From: Glycomyces sp. YM15
GTDB taxonomy: Bacteria; Actinomycetota; Actinomycetes; Mycobacteriales; Micromonosporaceae
Direction: 5' to 3'
Length of the DNA: 64,000 nucleotides
Assembly (NCBI RefSeq): GCF_016918015.1
Contig: NZ_JAERMK010000010.1
Span: forward strand, 132,603-196,602
A program made the position numbers and the translations under genes. Positions 29,004-36,676 of this stretch are shown here, in pieces. The notes beneath the pieces were generated by a model. The model saw only the letters and a list, made by a program, of their open reading frames with translations, had not been told where the DNA came from and did not search any database. Each line of letters opens with the position of its first letter. The stretch's first letter is position 1.

Positions 29004-29119
29004 CCTCATCTTCCCCGCGCAGCGGGCCGGAATTGGCACCTGCCGCCTGCCCCTGAAATGGCGGGCCGGTGGTTGCCGCAGCGTCGCAGGGCCGGACCCC
29101 TCAGCTGCTCTGGATGAAG
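29004..29119 (-). ncRNA. SAM-I (S-box) riboswitch upstream of threonine synthase
   Basis: Read on the minus strand, the leader has the conserved S-box elements in order: P1 strand TTCATCC, AGAG, GAGGGGTCCGGCCCTGCGA, GCTGCGGCAACC, then after a variable P3 arm GGTGCCAATTCC, a P4 hairpin and the closing P1 strand GAAGATGA. The Shine-Dalgarno GGGAGGAG begins directly after the closing P1 strand, so SAM binding most likely blocks translation initiation rather than terminating transcription. Confidence 0.9.
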
Positions 29120-29284
29120 TACGAGCCGAATGCTACGGGTGTGACAGCCGAATCCGCAACCGTTGTTCCAAGTTTCGAGATGGGTTCGCAATCCCACCGA
29201 TCCGATCGGCGAGCTGTCCCGAGCCTGGTCAGGGCGCCACGAGGTCCAACGCGCCGCCTGCGCGTTGTCCGTGATCTGTCACGC

Positions 29285-30139
29285 CTACCGGGCCCGGCGC
29301 GTCGCAAGCCACACGGCCCGCGCGTCGGCCGTCCCGGCCACGTCGTGGACCCGCACGCCCCACGCGCCCGCCTCGAACGCCAGGACCGAGGTCGCGAGCG
29401 TCGCCGCCTCCCGCTCGCCGACCGGGCGCGGCTTCCCGCTCTCGTCCTCGAGGAGCTTCCCGAGGTACGACTTCCTCGAGGAGCCGAACAGCACCGGGTA
29501 CCCCAGGGCCACGAACTCGTCGAGGTGCGCCGAGAGACGCCAGTTGTGCTCGGCCGACTTCGCGAACCCGAGCCCGGGATCGAGGATCAGCTTCGAGCGG
29601 TCCACACCGGAGTCCAGGGCCGCCTCGACCCGGTCCTCCAGCTCGGCCTTCACGTCGGCCACCACGTTCTCGTAGTGCTGGAGCCGCTGCATGTCCGCCG
29701 AATGGCCGCGCCAGTGCATCAGGACCCACCGCACGCCCGTGTCGGCCACGACCCGCGCCATGTCCGGGTCGGCCAAGCCGCCCGAGACGTCGTTGACGAC
29801 GCACGCGCCGGCGTCGACGGCCGCCGCCGCCACGGCCGCCCGGGTCGTGTCGATCGAGACGGCGAGGCCCCGTTCGGACAGCGCCGCCACCACGTCCACG
29901 ACGCGCGCGATCTCGGTCGCGGGGTCGACGCGGTCCGCGCCGGGCCGGGTCGACTCGCCGCCCACGTCGATCAGGTCGGCCCCCTCGGCGGCCATCTGCT
30001 CGCCGTGCGCCACCGCGTCGCCGAAATCGAGATAGCGGCCGCCGTCGGAGAACGAGTCGGGGGTGACATTGAGGACACCCATGATCTCGGGCCGGGCCGG
30101 GCCGTCCTGCGGTGCGCTCAAGTCGCCAGGTGTGGTCAC
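29285..30139 (-). CDS. folP: Dihydropteroate synthase
   Basis: Folate pathway enzyme joining hydroxymethyl-dihydropterin diphosphate to p-aminobenzoate; 284 residues. Family signatures are clear: IMGVLNVTPDSFSDGG near residue 19, DLIDVGGESTRPGA near 55, VNDVSGG near 115, ILDPGLGFAKSAEHN near 185 and the end of the barrel GVRVHDVAG. GTG is used because no in-frame ATG lies nearby. It stands without other folate genes in this window, about 165 bases upstream of the riboswitch region on the same strand. Confidence 0.95.
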   Translation of the reverse strand: MTTPGDLSAPQDGPARPEIMGVLNVTPDSFSDGGRYLDFGDAVAHGEQMAAEGADLIDVGGESTRPGADRVDPATEIARVVDVVAALSERGLAVSIDTTRAAVAAAAVDAGACVVNDVSGGLADPDMARVVADTGVRWVLMHWRGHSADMQRLQHYENVVADVKAELEDRVEAALDSGVDRSKLILDPGLGFAKSAEHNWRLSAHLDEFVALGYPVLFGSSRKSYLGKLLEDESGKPRPVGEREAATLATSVLAFEAGAWGVRVHDVAGTADARAVWLATRRAR

Positions 30140-30180
30140 GGCATCGACGTTACCCGTGCCCGGTCAGCGAAGCGTTCTCA

Positions 30181-31278
30181 TCAAGCGAGGTCCGTGAGGT
30201 CCAGCACGTGCCACACCAGCAGCTCGCCGGTCCCGGTCGACCACCACAGGCACTTGGCGTCGGCGCCGGTCTCGCCCGCGCTGGAGGCCACGAGGTACTC
30301 GGCGCCCTCCTGGAGGTCGAAGAGCGTCAGCGTCGTCCCGTCGCCGGTGGCGGCCTTGGACTCCGCGAGCGGCTCGAACCGGTCGATGAGCCCGACGTCG
30401 GGCGACACCGCGGACGTGAAGCCCTCGGCGACCGTCGCCCGGTCGCTCCCGTCTGGACGGATGAGGTCGACGCGCGAGCCGTCCTCGGCGGTCACGATCA
30501 ACCGGCACCACGTGGCCGAGCAGAGCGTCAGCTCGTCGGACCCGGAGAACACCTTGATGCCCGCGCCGGTGTCGGTGCGCACGAGCTGCGCCCCGCCCAG
30601 CGAATCGGATCCGGCGCTGGCGAGCCACGGCCAGGCGGCGGCCTGCCATGCGCCGCGGTGGCCCACGATCTCGACCTCGCCGCCGTCGACGTCGACCGAC
30701 CGGTGCTCGGTGACGAGCGCTTCGTCGCGCGCGGTCGAGAGCCAGTGCAGCCCTTCGGCGGCGAACTGGAGGTCGTAGGCGCTTCCGGCGGTGATCACGT
30801 CCCCGGTGTCGGCCGTCAGGAGCGCGGCCTCGCCGGGGCTGCCGTCGGCGCCGCGTTCGGCGGTCCACAGTTCGGAGACGACCCGGCCCTGCTCGTCGGG
30901 CACCGACTGGAGCCACGCGAACCGCTCATCGGTGGCCGCCGCGGCGACGATCCCGGGCACGCCGCCGGGTTCGGCGACGACCTCGATCACGGCTTCGCCC
31001 TCGGCGGGCTGGCGCACATAGAGCAGGTTCCCGGCCTCGTCGGTGCCGAGGAGCGCGTTCAGGTCCGGGGAGGTGTCCAGGACGGCGAGCGGGGTCCAGG
31101 CCCGGCCCTCGATCTGGCCGGGCAGGTCGACCGGTTCGGCGTCCCAGGTCTCCCACACCGTCGGCGCGGTCTGCGGCACGGGGACGGTCTCGGGCCGGTC
31201 GGGGGAGGGCCAGGCGAGCCAGGCGACGGCGAGCACCGCCGTTCCCGCGAGGGTGAGCCGCTGCGCCAGGTCGTCCAT
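30181..31278 (-). CDS. Membrane-anchored extracytoplasmic protein, beta-propeller-like
   Basis: 365 residues. An N-terminal hydrophobic segment (LTLAGTAVLAVAWLAWP, about residues 9-27) acts as an anchor or uncleaved signal. The rest is beta-rich and acidic, with repeated short strands suggesting a propeller-like fold (WTPLAVLDTSPDLNALLGTD, WLQSVPDEQGRVVSELWTAERG). No catalytic motif was seen. An in-frame ATG three codons upstream is an alternative start. It lies 41 bases from folP on the same strand, with no clear functional link. Function unknown. Confidence 0.6.
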   Translation of the reverse strand: MDDLAQRLTLAGTAVLAVAWLAWPSPDRPETVPVPQTAPTVWETWDAEPVDLPGQIEGRAWTPLAVLDTSPDLNALLGTDEAGNLLYVRQPAEGEAVIEVVAEPGGVPGIVAAAATDERFAWLQSVPDEQGRVVSELWTAERGADGSPGEAALLTADTGDVITAGSAYDLQFAAEGLHWLSTARDEALVTEHRSVDVDGGEVEIVGHRGAWQAAAWPWLASAGSDSLGGAQLVRTDTGAGIKVFSGSDELTLCSATWCRLIVTAEDGSRVDLIRPDGSDRATVAEGFTSAVSPDVGLIDRFEPLAESKAATGDGTTLTLFDLQEGAEYLVASSAGETGADAKCLWWSTGTGELLVWHVLDLTDLA

Positions 31279-31316
31279 CGGCCCCATTCTGCTACCGGCC
31301 CCGAACCGGGCTGCGG

Positions 31317-32207
31317 CTAGTCCCGCTCGCGGGACTTGTACAGGTACAGCAGGCCCGCGCCCACCCCGGCGGCGGCCGCGGTCGGGAGCGCGAGCTTCGC
31401 GGCGCGGCGGCCGCGCCGGTAGTCGAGGACGGGCCAGCCGTAGTGGCGGGCCTGGCGGGCGAGCCGCGTGTCGGGGTTGACGGCGATGGCCCGCCCCACC
31501 TTGCGCAGCATCGGCAGGTCGTTCGCCGAGTCCGAGTAGGCGGTGCACTGCTCCAGGTTGAGTCCACGCTCGGCCGCGAGCTGTTCGAGCCCATCGGCCT
31601 TCGCGGGGCCGTGCATGAGGTCCCCGACGAGGCGGCCGGTGTAGCAGCCGTCCTCGATCTCGGCGATGGTGCCGAGCGCCCCGGTCAGACCGAGGCGGGA
31701 GGCGAGGACACCGGCGAGCTCGACCGGGCTGGCCGTCACGAGCCACACCTCCTGGTCGGACTCGAGGTGGCGTTCGGCGAGGCGGCGCACGGGCGCGAGG
31801 ATGCGCGGCGAGATGTCGCGGTCGACGACCTCTTCGCAGAGCTTGCGCATCTCCTCGACGGGGAACCCGGCGACGAGCTCGAGCGCGGAGGACTTGACGG
31901 AGGAGATGTGCCCGTGGTTCTCGGCGCCGAACTTGAAGCGCGCCTGCTTCCAGGCGAAGTTGAGGATGTCGCGCCCGGAGAGCACACCGTGCTTGGCGAG
32001 GGCGCGGGCGAGCCAGTACGTGGAGGCGCCGTGCATGAGGGTGTTGTCGACGTCGAAGAAGGCGGCGGTGGGGAGGTGGGCGAGCTCGTCGTCTCCCGGC
32101 GCGGCGGGCTCGACGACGACGGAGTGGGTCAGCGCGGAGCCGCCAGCCCGCACGGTTCGTGGGAGGGGCGTGGCGGAGGCGGTGGAGGAAGCCTCGATCT
32201 CAGACAC
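31317..32207 (-). CDS. HAD-IB family phosphatase with C-terminal membrane helix
   Basis: 296 residues. HAD motif I is FFDVDNTLMHG (nucleophile D52, acid D54), motif II is VTASP, motif III the Lys in GPAKADGL, and motif IV is YSDSANDLPML. Together with the all-alpha cap (about 70-150), these define the HAD-IB/SerB-like subfamily of small phosphatases. A hydrophobic C-terminal segment (LALPTAAAAGVGAGLLYLY) with a basic end suggests membrane attachment. It follows rsbN on the same strand about 360 bases away. In actinomycetes a HAD-IB enzyme near the bldN/rex region recurs, but its substrate is not known to me. Confidence 0.82.
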   Translation of the reverse strand: MSEIEASSTASATPLPRTVRAGGSALTHSVVVEPAAPGDDELAHLPTAAFFDVDNTLMHGASTYWLARALAKHGVLSGRDILNFAWKQARFKFGAENHGHISSVKSSALELVAGFPVEEMRKLCEEVVDRDISPRILAPVRRLAERHLESDQEVWLVTASPVELAGVLASRLGLTGALGTIAEIEDGCYTGRLVGDLMHGPAKADGLEQLAAERGLNLEQCTAYSDSANDLPMLRKVGRAIAVNPDTRLARQARHYGWPVLDYRRGRRAAKLALPTAAAAGVGAGLLYLYKSRERD

Positions 32208-32570
32208 CCTAAAAGCCTACAAGCCTCAGGCAGACGGCCTGTAACGCCTGGACGCGAGCCCGGTGAATTTCCAGTGTGGGCCTGGTTATATGAGCGCGGC
32301 TACGTGGGTTGGGAAGCGGAGCGCCGCCTTGGGCGGCTTCCGGCGGAGCGACCCCTTCCGGGTGACACCGCCGCCGCGAGGCCCTGGTTGCGTCGTGCCC
32401 CCGCGCCATGCCGGCGACTGCGGTCCCTTGGGCGGGTGGAGGATTCGGGACGGCATACGGCCTTGTGCGGCGAACCCACGACGGCGACGGGCCGGGAAGC
32501 CTCTCGGCTTCCCGGCCCGCTACTCCGCACTCATATCGCTCTCATGCATCGGCTCCGCGAACCGCGGCCG
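32208..32570. other. Intergenic region with GC hairpin between rsbN and the HAD gene
   Basis: No convincing gene. A perfect 13-bp stem (GGGCCGGGAAGCC, loop TCTC) occupies 32489-32518, about 50 bases past the rsbN stop on the minus strand, and probably ends that transcript. The promoter of the HAD gene must lie nearer 32208-32300, which includes an AT-richer patch around 32210-32225. Confidence 0.5.
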
Positions 32571-33764
32571 CTACTGGAACAGATCCGAGATGATCCCGGT
32601 CAATTCGCCCAGGACGTCGCCGTCCTCGGTCTCGTCGTTCGGCGCCCCGGTGGTCGCCGGGTCGCTCGCGCCGCCCGTGGCCGGATCCGTCAGCGGCGCT
32701 TCGCTGATCCCGCCCGAGTCGCCGCCCGTCGCGGGCTCCGACTCGCCGTCGGCCTCACCGGTGGCCTCGCCGCCGCCGGACTCCGCCGCACCGGTCTCGG
32801 CGCCTTCGGTGGCGCCCGACTCGGCCGGCGCCGTCGCGTCAACGGCGTCCTTCACGCACGAACCCGGGATCGGGCCCAGCGCGTCGGTCGCACCGCCGGC
32901 CTCGGTGCAGTCGAGCGCGCCGCGCAGCTCCACCGACCGGACCGCCGCGGCCTCGAGCACCGCGACCAGCTCCTCGCCCGCGACGAGCGCCTCGCCGTCG
33001 AGCTCGTCCGCCAGGTCCTCGAGCACCCAGCGGTGCTCGTTGGTGAACAGGTCGACGTAGTCGAGCGGTGCCGGGTCTCCGCTCTCCACGGCGATCTCGC
33101 CCAGCAGCGCGGTGCCGCTGCGCAGCTCCCCGGTGGCGTCGCTCAGCGCGCTCGCGACCGCCGCGTCGTCACCGACGACCTCGGAGGCCTCCTGGATGCG
33201 CGTGCGCGCGAACTCCAGGTACAGCTGCGCCCGCCCGAGGTCGTTGCCCGCCAAGGCGAGCTGCGCCCGCTCGGTGGAGCGTTTGACGCCGTAGAGGGTC
33301 TCGCCCGGCAGCGCGTCGCCCGAGGCCGCGGAGACCCCGGAGACGGCCACGGTGCCGGTGAGCAGGGCCGCCACGATCGCGAGGCGGCGCCCGCCACGCG
33401 GACGGCGCGGGAACATGTCGTCGAGCACCGGGGCCCGTCTGGTCTCGGGCACGACCGCGCTGGCGCGCGCCCTGGCGGTGACGCCGATGCCTTCTTCCGC
33501 GGCGACCGCCATGAGCCGCCGCCTGGTGGCGTCCTGCCAGTGCTGCGACGGCCGGCTCGCGGCCATGAGCTGCTCGCCGAGGCCGCCGAGCCTTTCGGTG
33601 ACGCCGACGAGTTCGGCGAACGCTTCCGCGGCATCTGTGTGCACTGGCACGGCCGATGGGTCAGCGCTGCGCTGATGAGGGAGGGTGGGGTCCTCGGAGT
33701 CAAGCAGCCGCGCGAATTCCTCCGCGCGACGGCGCTCCATAGGGTTCAAAGTCACCGGGCACAC
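32571..33764 (-). CDS. rsbN: RsbN-like membrane anti-sigma factor (DUF5667-type)
   Basis: 397 residues. A cytosolic N-terminal part (about 1-130, ERRRAEEFARLLDS to RRAPVLDDM) precedes one membrane helix (RRLAIVAALLTGTVAVSGVSA), then an extracytoplasmic helical domain (DALPGETLYGVKRSTERAQLALA, typical of DUF5667) and a long acidic Gly/Ser/Thr-rich tail. This is the layout of RsbN, the anti-sigma of BldN in Streptomyces, and it lies directly downstream of bldN. Starts are uncertain: GTG here, or ATG eight codons on (MERRRAEEF). It is expected to hold BldN inactive at the membrane. Confidence 0.8.
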   Translation of the reverse strand: MCPVTLNPMERRRAEEFARLLDSEDPTLPHQRSADPSAVPVHTDAAEAFAELVGVTERLGGLGEQLMAASRPSQHWQDATRRRLMAVAAEEGIGVTARARASAVVPETRRAPVLDDMFPRRPRGGRRLAIVAALLTGTVAVSGVSAASGDALPGETLYGVKRSTERAQLALAGNDLGRAQLYLEFARTRIQEASEVVGDDAAVASALSDATGELRSGTALLGEIAVESGDPAPLDYVDLFTNEHRWVLEDLADELDGEALVAGEELVAVLEAAAVRSVELRGALDCTEAGGATDALGPIPGSCVKDAVDATAPAESGATEGAETGAAESGGGEATGEADGESEPATGGDSGGISEAPLTDPATGGASDPATTGAPNDETEDGDVLGELTGIISDLFQ

Positions 33765-34071
33765 CCCCTCTCACTGCATGGATCCTGCTCCTGTACTGAG
33801 AACAACGCACGAGTAGCCCCTGAGGTTACGGTTCGCCGAGAACCTTGCGACGCGGACCACTTTGTCCGCCCCGCCGTTGGATTCCGCGGCGGCAAAGGGC
33901 CATTGGAGGGCCCTGACCTGGCAGTGTCGGTCCGGCCGGGGAGTGCCCGGAGGACCGCTGATGACGAGTTGGCGGGCCGAAGCCCGCGGAGACGGGTTGT
34001 TGTCGCTTTTCCGACGGCAGCCTGAGCCGCCGGAGGCGAAGGAGGTGGAAAAGGGATCGGAAACGCCTACC
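33765..34071. other. Intergenic region between bldN and rsbN
   Basis: 307 bases with no gene recognised. Short GC hairpins are present but no clear terminator. Its length suggests rsbN may have its own promoter here as well as read-through from bldN. Confidence 0.4.
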
Positions 34072-34953
34072 TCAACCTCGGAAGCCGTCCGGCAGCAGCC
34101 GTGCGAGGGTGCGCACGGCCCGGTACTGGAGCGCCTTGACCGCGCCTTCGTTCTTGCCCATGGTGCGGGCGGTCTCGGCGACGGTGAACCCCTGCAGGAA
34201 GCGCAGCACGATGCATTCCTGCTGGTCGGGGTTGAGCTTCTTGACCGCGGTGAGGAGGGTGGCGTTGGTGAGCTTCTCCAGCGCGGCGGTCTCGGGAGAG
34301 GTGGTCGGGTCGGTCTCCGGGGAGTCGGTCCCCAGGACGTCGGGTTTGACGATCTCGAGCCGGTAGCGGCCCGACTTGAAGTGGTCGACGACCAGGTTCC
34401 GCGCGATCGTCACCAGCCAGGCCCCGAAGGCCCGGCCCTGCCAGCTGAAACTGGAGATGCGGCGCAGCGCCCGCAGGAACGTCTCGGAGGCGAGGTCCTC
34501 TGCCAGCTGGGCGTTGTTCACCCGGAAGTAGATGTAGCGGTAGACCGTATCGCTGTAGCGGTCGTAGATCTCGCCGAAGGCGCTCGGGTCGCCGTCCTGG
34601 GCGCGCGCCACCAGGTCGGCCACCTCGTCGCCGTCCACCTGGTCGGTGCTCGGGTCGTGCTGCTCGGGGCCGGCGGTGTCGGTCGCGCCGGCGCCCGCGC
34701 CGCTGCCGGAGCGCACGTGGTGCTGCTCGGCGGTGCCGGTGCCGAGGCTCAGGACGGTCCACACGGCCTGCCGGAGCCGTTCGAAGGTCGGGGCGGGCAG
34801 TCGTGTCAGGGACTCGACGATGGCGCTGCCGCCGTACAGGTAAGGGGCGAGATCTGCGTTGAGCATCGCGGTGTTTCGGTTCGCGTAGGGCACTCTTGGC
34901 GAAGCTTGCGAGCCATAGATGCGGCTGGACATTGCTGGTGCAATACCGGGCAC
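34072..34953 (-). CDS. bldN: ECF sigma factor BldN
   Basis: 293 residues. After an N-terminal extension of about 110 residues, region 2 reads EIYDRYSDTVYRYIYFRVNN and TFLRALRRISSFSWQGRAFGAWLVTIARNLVVDHFKSGRYRLE. Region 4 reads LNPDQQECIVLRFLQGFTVAETARTMGKNEGAVKALQYRAVRTLARLLP, very close to BldN of Streptomyces as I recall it, which also has an N-terminal extension removed by processing. The GTG start follows GAGGAGG by about 8 bases. BldN drives aerial development genes (chaplins, rodlins) in Streptomyces. rsbN downstream and the nearby rex-hem block agree with the streptomycete order. Confidence 0.92.
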   Translation of the reverse strand: MPGIAPAMSSRIYGSQASPRVPYANRNTAMLNADLAPYLYGGSAIVESLTRLPAPTFERLRQAVWTVLSLGTGTAEQHHVRSGSGAGAGATDTAGPEQHDPSTDQVDGDEVADLVARAQDGDPSAFGEIYDRYSDTVYRYIYFRVNNAQLAEDLASETFLRALRRISSFSWQGRAFGAWLVTIARNLVVDHFKSGRYRLEIVKPDVLGTDSPETDPTTSPETAALEKLTNATLLTAVKKLNPDQQECIVLRFLQGFTVAETARTMGKNEGAVKALQYRAVRTLARLLPDGFRG

Positions 34954-35278
34954 TAGTGGCCTCCTCGTGTGAGGGGTCGGGCCGAGTCATGCGATCGGGT
35001 CCCGCAGGGACTGACCCGCCTGAGTCTAGAAATCAGGAAGGCCGCCGACGCGGATTTGCGTTCGGCGTGTCGCGTTCGGTGACGGCTTGGATGCAGGCGA
35101 TGTCGGCGCTCGCCCGGTGCCCCGACGTACCCTTCTTCAAGGGGGCGGAATCCCACCATTACCTCCCCAAATGTTTGGAGGTCCGCGTTCGCGGACCGGT
35201 TCTGGCTCAATAGTGATCGAGGAATGACAGAGGGTGTCGCACAGCTTGTGCGATCTTCTGATTCCTGGAGGGAGCAGG
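34954..35278. promoter_or_regulatory. Divergent promoter region bldN / glutaredoxin-like gene
   Basis: 325 bases without a gene. It contains a hairpin GGTCCGCG-TT-CGCGGACC (35180-35197) and, at 35225-35237, TGACAGAGGGTGT, which fits a BldD-type box with two mismatches. BldD represses bldN in Streptomyces, so control here is plausible but unproven. A long untranslated leader for bldN is likely. Confidence 0.35.
35237..35253. promoter_or_regulatory. Inverted repeat TCGCACA-GCT-TGTGCGA
   Basis: Perfect 7-bp arms with a 3-base spacer, 26 bases before the start of the glutaredoxin-like gene. Probably a repressor site for that gene; regulator unknown. Confidence 0.45.
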
Positions 35279-35527
35279 GTGAACAGGCTGACGTTGCTGA
35301 CTACAAGGGATTGCCATCTGTGCGGCGCCGCACGCGCCGATCTCGACCGGGTGGCCCGCGACACGGGCGTCGACTGGACCGAGATCGACGTCGCCGATGA
35401 CGCTGCGTTGGCGCGCGAGTACGGTGACCGACTGCCCGTGGTGCTGCTCGACGGCCGCGAGCACAGCTACTGGGACGTGGACGTGCCGCGCCTCAAACGC
35501 GATCTCGAGGTGTCCGCGAAGTCGTGA
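35279..35527 (+). CDS. Glutaredoxin-like protein (DUF836 type)
   Basis: 82 residues with a thioredoxin fold and the redox motif CHLC at residues 12-15 (TTRDCHLCGAARADLDRV), followed by VDWTEIDVADD and LPVVLLDG with the cis-proline before the last strands. The GTG start is supported by GGAGGGAG 5 bases upstream; the longer frame from 35234 has no ribosome site. It precedes rex, hemA and hemC as in Streptomyces, so a thiol-redox role linked to this block is likely. Confidence 0.85.
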   Translation: MNRLTLLTTRDCHLCGAARADLDRVARDTGVDWTEIDVADDAALAREYGDRLPVVLLDGREHSYWDVDVPRLKRDLEVSAKS

Positions 35528-35826
35528 CGAATCCCACGAGTCGTGACACCGAGCGCGACGCGCCGAAAAAACCTGATTTGCGGGCATCAACGTTGTTTTA
35601 GGGCAAAATCGATCCGGACGGCGGCTCGCCGGGAATCAACGGGTTTCGGTACAGCTGGGATTCATCCCAGTGTTACGGGGGTGTACCGCACCGGTCCCGC
35701 GAGCCGCCGAGTCGCGTCCGGCCCCGGTTAGCGCCGCCTGTGCAAACTCCCTCACGGTCCACCTCCTAAGCTGGGTTGCGCGCCGGTGAACGGCGGCACG
35801 GAACTAGCGGACCTGGAGTTCCACCA
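35528..35826. promoter_or_regulatory. rex promoter region
   Basis: 299 bases, no gene seen. A hairpin CTGGGAT-TC-ATCCCAG lies at 35655-35670. A degenerate dyad TGTGCA-N6-CTCACG at 35739-35756 resembles a Rex operator (TGTGAA-N6-TTCACA) only in its outer bases, so autoregulation by Rex is possible but weakly supported. Confidence 0.35.
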
Positions 35827-36537
35827 TTGACGACCACCGGCGAAGGCACCGACCACCGGGCCCCCAACGGCCCTGCCGCCACGGCCGCCGACCTGCCGGC
35901 CGCGACCGTCAGGCGCCTGCCCGAATACCTGCGCGCGCTCAGCTCGCTCGGCGAGTCGGGCGTCGAGACCGTCTCCTCTGAAACCCTCGCGGCCGCCACC
36001 GGCGTCAACTCGGCGATGCTCCGCAAGGACCTCTCCCAGCTCGGCGCCTCCGGGATGCGCGGCGTCGGCTACAACGTGGCCGCGCTCGCCGCCTATATCG
36101 CGGGTGTGCTCGGACTCACCAAAGACTCCCGCGTGGCCATCATCGGCCTCGGCCACCTGGGCCAAGCCCTGGCCAGATACCCCGGGTTCTCCGAAAGGGG
36201 CTTCGACATCGTTGGCCTCTTCGACGCCGACCCGGGCATCATAGGGAAGGACTTGGACGGCATCCAAGTGCGCGACGTCGCGCTCCTCGCCGGGGCGGTA
36301 CGTGACGAAGGCATCAACATAGGGGTCATCGCCACACCCGGCGCGGCCGCCCAACATGTGGCCGACCTCCTCGTAGATGCTGGTGTCACAAGCATTCTCA
36401 ACTTCGCGCCGTGTGTGCTCGCCGTGCCGCAGGGCGTGGCGGTCCGCAAGGTCGACCTGGCCGTCGAGCTGCAGATCCTCTCCTTCCACGAACACCACAA
36501 GACCATCGGCCAGGCGAACGCAGAGGTCGCGACATAG
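35827..36537 (+). CDS. rex: Redox-sensing transcriptional repressor Rex
   Basis: 236 residues. The N-terminal winged helix (about 22-85) contains RRLPEYLRALSSLGESGVETVSSETLAAATGVNSAMLRKDLSQLG; the C-terminal Rossmann domain has the NAD(H) loop VAIIGLGHLGQALARYPGF near residue 100 and ends with the domain-swapped helix. Rex senses NADH/NAD+ and represses respiratory genes such as cydABCD and rex-hemACD. TTG is taken as the start because GGAG lies 8 bases upstream and no ATG or GTG fits. The stop codon TAG is directly followed by the ATG of the first mini-ORF leading to hemA. Confidence 0.95.
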   Translation: MTTTGEGTDHRAPNGPAATAADLPAATVRRLPEYLRALSSLGESGVETVSSETLAAATGVNSAMLRKDLSQLGASGMRGVGYNVAALAAYIAGVLGLTKDSRVAIIGLGHLGQALARYPGFSERGFDIVGLFDADPGIIGKDLDGIQVRDVALLAGAVRDEGINIGVIATPGAAAQHVADLLVDAGVTSILNFAPCVLAVPQGVAVRKVDLAVELQILSFHEHHKTIGQANAEVAT

Positions 36538-36579
36538 ATGGGCGGCCACCACGTCCACCGCTCGCGGAGGCGTATATGA
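36538..36579 (+). CDS. Mini-ORF 1 of the rex-hemA leader (13 aa)
   Basis: MGGHHVHRSRRRI. Its ATG immediately follows the rex stop codon, and its TGA overlaps the ATG of mini-ORF 2 (ATGA). It ends in CGG AGG CGT ATA, which doubles as the next ribosome-binding site. Confidence 0.4.
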   Translation: MGGHHVHRSRRRI

Positions 36580-36614
36580 GCGATCGCGTCCACCGCTTGC
36601 GGAGGCGTATATGA
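36576..36614 (+). CDS. Mini-ORF 2 of the rex-hemA leader (12 aa)
   Basis: MSDRVHRLRRRI. GGAGG at 36566-36570 lies 5 bases before the ATG. The TGA overlaps the next ATG. Confidence 0.45.
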   Translation: MSDRVHRLRRRI

Positions 36615-36649
36615 GCGGTCACGTCGATCGCTTGCGGAGACGTAAATGA
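36611..36649 (+). CDS. Mini-ORF 3 of the rex-hemA leader (12 aa)
   Basis: MSGHVDRLRRRK. GGAGG at 36601-36605 lies 5 bases before the ATG. The TGA overlaps the ATG of mini-ORF 4. Confidence 0.45.
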   Translation: MSGHVDRLRRRK

Positions 36650-36675
36650 GCAGGGCCAAGAGACGGGAACGGTGA
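36646..36675 (+). CDS. Mini-ORF 4 of the rex-hemA leader (9 aa)
   Basis: MSRAKRRER. GGAGA at 36636-36640 lies 5 bases before the ATG. It ends one base before the hemA GTG, so hemA translation could depend on it. Confidence 0.45.
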   Translation: MSRAKRRER

Positions 36676-36676
36676 A

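Larger units (their letters stand above)
36552..36656 (+). repeat. Three tandem 35-bp repeats, each with Shine-Dalgarno plus ATG
   Basis: Units start at 36552, 36587 and 36622. Units 1 and 2 differ at three positions; unit 3 is more diverged. Each carries GCGGAGGCGTATATGAGC or a close variant, i.e. a GGAGG-type site 5 bases before an ATG. Because 35 is not a multiple of three, each new ATG is in a different frame from the previous one. Confidence 0.95.

Noticed and set aside
35739..35756. Rex operator upstream of rex
   Set aside because: Only the outer TGTG and CAC bases match; too weak to list as a site.
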